Origin: JAVKSM01 sp039583705
GTDB taxonomy: Bacteria; Actinomycetota; Actinomycetes; Mycobacteriales; Pseudonocardiaceae
Length of the DNA stretch: 15,636 nucleotides
Direction: 5' to 3'
Assembly: GCA_039583705.1 (NCBI GenBank)
Contig: JAVKSM010000079.1
Location: 1 to 15,636 of the forward strand
The notes beneath the pieces are model-generated. The model did no database searches. It worked only from the letters and a program-made list of their open reading frames with translations, and had not been told where the DNA came from. This document shows positions 13,266 to 15,636 of the stretch, in pieces (positions within the stretch are counted from its first letter, which is position 1; each line of letters starts with the position of its first letter). The position numbers and the translations under genes were made by a program.

Positions 13266-14558
13266 TCAGCCGACCATCGTCCGGTGGTCGGCCCGGCTGG
13301 CTGTGGGCTGGTGGTCGGCCCGGCTGGCTGTGGGCTGGTGGTCGACCGCGAGGGACGGCAGGCCGGCTGCGTCGCGCAGCTCCTCGGCCCGGTCGGTGCG
13401 CTCCCAACTGAAGTCGGGGTCGTTGCGGCCGAAGTGGCCGTAGGCGGCCGTCTTGGAGTAGATCGGGCGGTGCAGCCGCAGGTACCGCCGGAACGCCGCC
13501 GGGCGCATGTCGAAGTGCTCGTGGAGGAGGGCCTCGATCCTCGAGGTCGGGATCTTCTCGGTACCGAACGTCTCCACCAGCAGCGACAGCGGTCGGGCGA
13601 CGCCGATGGCGTAGGCCACCTGCACCTCGACCCGGTCGGCCAGCCCGGCGGCCACGATGTTCTTCGCCACGTACCGGGCCGCGTAGGCCGCCGACCGGTC
13701 CACCTTGGACGGATCCTTGCCGGAGAACGCCCCGCCGCCGTGCCGCGCGTACCCGCCGTACGTGTCGACAATGATCTTGCGGCCGGTCAGGCCGGCGTCG
13801 CCCACCGGACCACCGATGACGAAGCGCCCCGTGGGGTTGACGTAGAAGTTGGCCCGCAGCTCCACCGGGTCGTAGAGGTCGTCGGGCAGCACCGCGGTCA
13901 CCACCTGCTCCCACAGGTCGGGCGGGATCGCCTCCTCCACACCCGCGACGTGCTGGGTGGAGATCAGGACCTTCGCCACGCCCACCGGGACGCCGTCGCG
14001 GTAGCGCACGGTGACCTGGGTCTTGCCGTCCGGTCGCAGGTAGGGCAGCACGCCGGTCTTGCGCACCTCGGCCAGCCGCATGGCCAGCCGGTGCGCCAGC
14101 GCGATCGGCATCGGCATCAGCTCGGGGGTCTCGTTGGTGGCGTAGCCGAACATCATCCCCTGGTCGCCGGCCCCGGCGCTGTCCAGCTCGTCGTCCGAGA
14201 GCGCTCCCCGGCGCTCCTGCGCCAGGTCCACGCCCTGCGCGATGTCCGGAGACTGCTTGTCCAGCGCGATGACCACCGCGCAGGAGTGCCCGTCAAAGCC
14301 GCAGTCGCTGGTGTAGCCGATGCGGTCGATGGTGTCCCGGACGATCCGGTTGACGTCCGGGACACCGGCCGTCGTGATCTCCCCGGCCACCACCACGAGG
14401 CCCGTGGTGAGCAGCGTCTCGCACGCCACCCGGGAACCCGGGTCGGCGGCCAGCGCGGCGTCGAGCACCGCGTCGGAGATCTGGTCGGCCATCTTGTCGG
14501 GGTGGCCTTCGGTGACCGACTCCGAGGTGAACAGGTACTCCCTGTGGTCGGGCTCCAT
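13266..14558 (-). CDS. metK: S-adenosylmethionine synthetase with repeated C-terminal tail
   Basis: MetK makes SAM from methionine and ATP. The 430-residue protein shows FTSESVTEGHPDK (His19, Asp21), GAGDQGMMFGYATNE, a GGAFSGKDPSKVDRSAAY stretch, and RYVAKNIVAAGLADR. The body ends near EELRDAAGL, as in typical bacterial MetK of about 400 residues. About 30 extra residues follow, made of a DHQPTASRA nonapeptide occurring twice and a third partial unit (DHRTMVG). The tail is probably disordered and not catalytic. The ATG at 14558 follows AGGAGG and lies 5 bases after the phosphatase stop, so translation is likely coupled; adoK begins 10 bases after its own stop. Whether this is the sole metK of the genome or a second copy cannot be seen here. 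Confidence 0.97.
   Translation of the reverse strand: MEPDHREYLFTSESVTEGHPDKMADQISDAVLDAALAADPGSRVACETLLTTGLVVVAGEITTAGVPDVNRIVRDTIDRIGYTSDCGFDGHSCAVVIALDKQSPDIAQGVDLAQERRGALSDDELDSAGAGDQGMMFGYATNETPELMPMPIALAHRLAMRLAEVRKTGVLPYLRPDGKTQVTVRYRDGVPVGVAKVLISTQHVAGVEEAIPPDLWEQVVTAVLPDDLYDPVELRANFYVNPTGRFVIGGPVGDAGLTGRKIIVDTYGGYARHGGGAFSGKDPSKVDRSAAYAARYVAKNIVAAGLADRVEVQVAYAIGVARPLSLLVETFGTEKIPTSRIEALLHEHFDMRPAAFRRYLRLHRPIYSKTAAYGHFGRNDPDFSWERTDRAEELRDAAGLPSLAVDHQPTASRADHQPTASRADHRTMVG
13284..13344. repeat. 27-bp tandem repeat in the metK 3' end
   Basis: Bases 13284-13310 and 13311-13337 are identical 27-mers. A third copy is cut off after 7 bases (13338-13344). Read on the minus strand, the unit encodes DHQPTASRA, extending MetK in frame beyond the conserved fold. 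Confidence 0.93.
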
Positions 14559-14563
14559 GCGCC

Positions 14564-15636
14564 TCACGCCTCCTCCTCGCGGCTGCTTCGGCCCTCGGAG
14601 CAGGCCCCGGTGGTGCTGTTTCGGCCCTGCGAGCCGGCCGACCTGGGGTCCCAACCGGTCCCGGCCTGGACGGCGAGCATGGCCATGTCGTCGTGGTCGC
14701 GGTCGCCGAGCCAGTCCTCGACGCACCGCTCCAGGCTGGCGAGGGCCGCCTCGGCCGGCAACCTGCGGCATCGGGCCAACGCCGCGGCGAGGCGTTTGAG
14801 CCCGAAGACCTCGTCGTGCTCGCGCTCCCGGCGTGCCTCCGTGATGCCGTCGCTGTAGAACAGGCACAGTTCACCCGGTGCAAGGCGCAAGACCGTCCGG
14901 CCGAACCGGGCGTGCGGCAGCACGCCGAGCAGGGTGCCGGGGACGAACACCTCCTTCACCGTGCCGTCGGCGCGCAGCACCAGCGGCGGGGGGTGGCCCC
15001 CCGAGCTGAGCGTGAGGACGAGCTTGTCCGCCGCCGGCACCACGGATCCGAGCACGAGCGTGGCGAAGCGGTTGCTGCCGGTGGCGAGCATGGCCTCGTT
15101 GAGCAGGTACAGCAGACGGGTCGGGTCCCGTTCGACGAGCGTGAGCGCCGCCAGCGCCGGCCGGATCCGGCCGGTCACCGCGGCCGCCTCGATCCCGTGG
15201 CCGGACACGTCACCCAGCAACAGCAGCACGTCGCCGCCGTTCCCGGGGTGCACGTCGTAGAAGTCGCCACCCACCGGGACCGCTCCCCGGGCCGGACGGT
15301 AGGTCGCCGCGAGCTGCGCGAAGGGCAGTGCCGGCAGCTCGGGGGGGCGCAGCGGGGCAGCCAGGACCCGGGCGGCCCAGCTCTGGTCCCGCTGTCGCCG
15401 TCCGGTCCGGATCGCTGCCGCCGCCAGCGCCGCAAACTCCGCCGCGAGGCCCGGGTCCACCTCGTCCCCGGCGAGGACGAGCGCGCCCTGGCAGCCGTCT
15501 TCGCCGCTCAGGCTGACCGCCAGCAGGCCCCGCTCGGCGAGGTCCGCCGGCACCGCGTCGATCGGCAGCGCGTCGATCGGCAGCGCGTCGAGGAGGCCGG
15601 CCAGCTCCGCTCCGTCCGGGCTGGCCGTGCCGGACC
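14564..15636 (-). CDS. SpoIIE-type PP2C serine/threonine phosphatase (5' truncated)
   Basis: The C-terminal part of an Mn/Mg-dependent phosphatase of the SpoIIE/RsbU class lies here; these usually dephosphorylate anti-anti-sigma factors or related STAS proteins. Visible are VGGDFYDV (15251-15274), GDVSGHG (15194-15214), SSGGHPPPLV, SDGITEAR (about 14832-14853) and DHDDMAML (about 14676-14699), a complete set of metal-binding aspartates. The segment before it (SLSGEDGCQGALVL and AALAAAAIR) looks like the end of a GAF domain. The frame is open to the window edge, so the GTG at 15553 is not the real start. The last 30 residues are a low-complexity Ser/Glu/Arg tail. The gene ends 5 bases before metK, so this signalling phosphatase and the SAM-cycle genes probably share a transcript. 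Confidence 0.92.
   Translation of the reverse strand, partial: SGTASPDGAELAGLLDALPIDALPIDAVPADLAERGLLAVSLSGEDGCQGALVLAGDEVDPGLAAEFAALAAAAIRTGRRQRDQSWAARVLAAPLRPPELPALPFAQLAATYRPARGAVPVGGDFYDVHPGNGGDVLLLLGDVSGHGIEAAAVTGRIRPALAALTLVERDPTRLLYLLNEAMLATGSNRFATLVLGSVVPAADKLVLTLSSGGHPPPLVLRADGTVKEVFVPGTLLGVLPHARFGRTVLRLAPGELCLFYSDGITEARREREHDEVFGLKRLAAALARCRRLPAEAALASLERCVEDWLGDRDHDDMAMLAVQAGTGWDPRSAGSQGRNSTTGACSEGRSSREEEA
15555..15591. repeat. 15-bp in-frame repeat in the phosphatase gene
   Basis: GCGTCGATCGGCAGC occurs at 15555-15569 and 15570-15584, with a partial third copy (15585-15591). On the minus strand it encodes DALPIDALPIDAVP upstream of the catalytic domain. Confidence 0.9.

Noticed and set aside
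13239..14858. Plus-strand open frame of 539 codons
   Set aside because: It is the antisense shadow of metK and the start of the phosphatase gene. High GC leaves few stops.

Overview
The window is very GC-rich and codes almost throughout. GTG starts, short intergenic gaps and the gene families present (a CtpI-like P-type ATPase, DUF1918, a mycobacterial-type adenosine kinase, WXG/ESX-like proteins, a chaplin-like secreted protein) all point to an actinomycete, plausibly Pseudonocardiaceae or a related filamentous group. The genus is inference. One assembly gap (100 Ns at 1689-1788) is flanked by a 77-bp exact duplicate that looks like an assembler overlap.

Layout. (1) 1-1475, plus strand: C-terminal part of a large P-type ATPase, followed by a strong hairpin. 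(2) 1812-3745, plus: a VC0807-family membrane protein overlapping a cytochrome P450 (ATGA), ending at a 14-bp-stem hairpin. (3) 3871-4625, minus: a small secreted chaplin-like protein and a DUF1918 protein, with a small CxxC protein (4750-5022, plus) divergent from them. (4) 5088-8352, minus: TetR regulator, MetE-like methyltransferase and glutamine-synthetase-like ligase, arranged as one operon. (5) 8540-10676, plus: a three-gene module of a WXG-type N-terminus plus Amidase_6 effector, a small WXG/EspC-like protein, and a membrane protein with a recent internal duplication. (6) 10774-15636, minus: SpoIIE-type phosphatase (5' end off the window), metK, adoK and ahcY, tightly packed.

How the genes fit together. 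MetK makes SAM; after methyl transfer AhcY splits SAH into homocysteine and adenosine, and AdoK removes the adenosine. Block 6 is therefore a SAM-supply and SAH-removal cassette that lacks only homocysteine remethylation. The MetE-like protein of block 4 has a methionine-synthase fold but is probably a separate TetR-controlled pathway enzyme working with the GS-like ligase. Block 5 has the architecture of a type VII-exported cell-wall amidase effector with a partner and a candidate immunity protein, and is the most likely under-described system here. At least seven short tandem duplications are scattered through genes and spacers.
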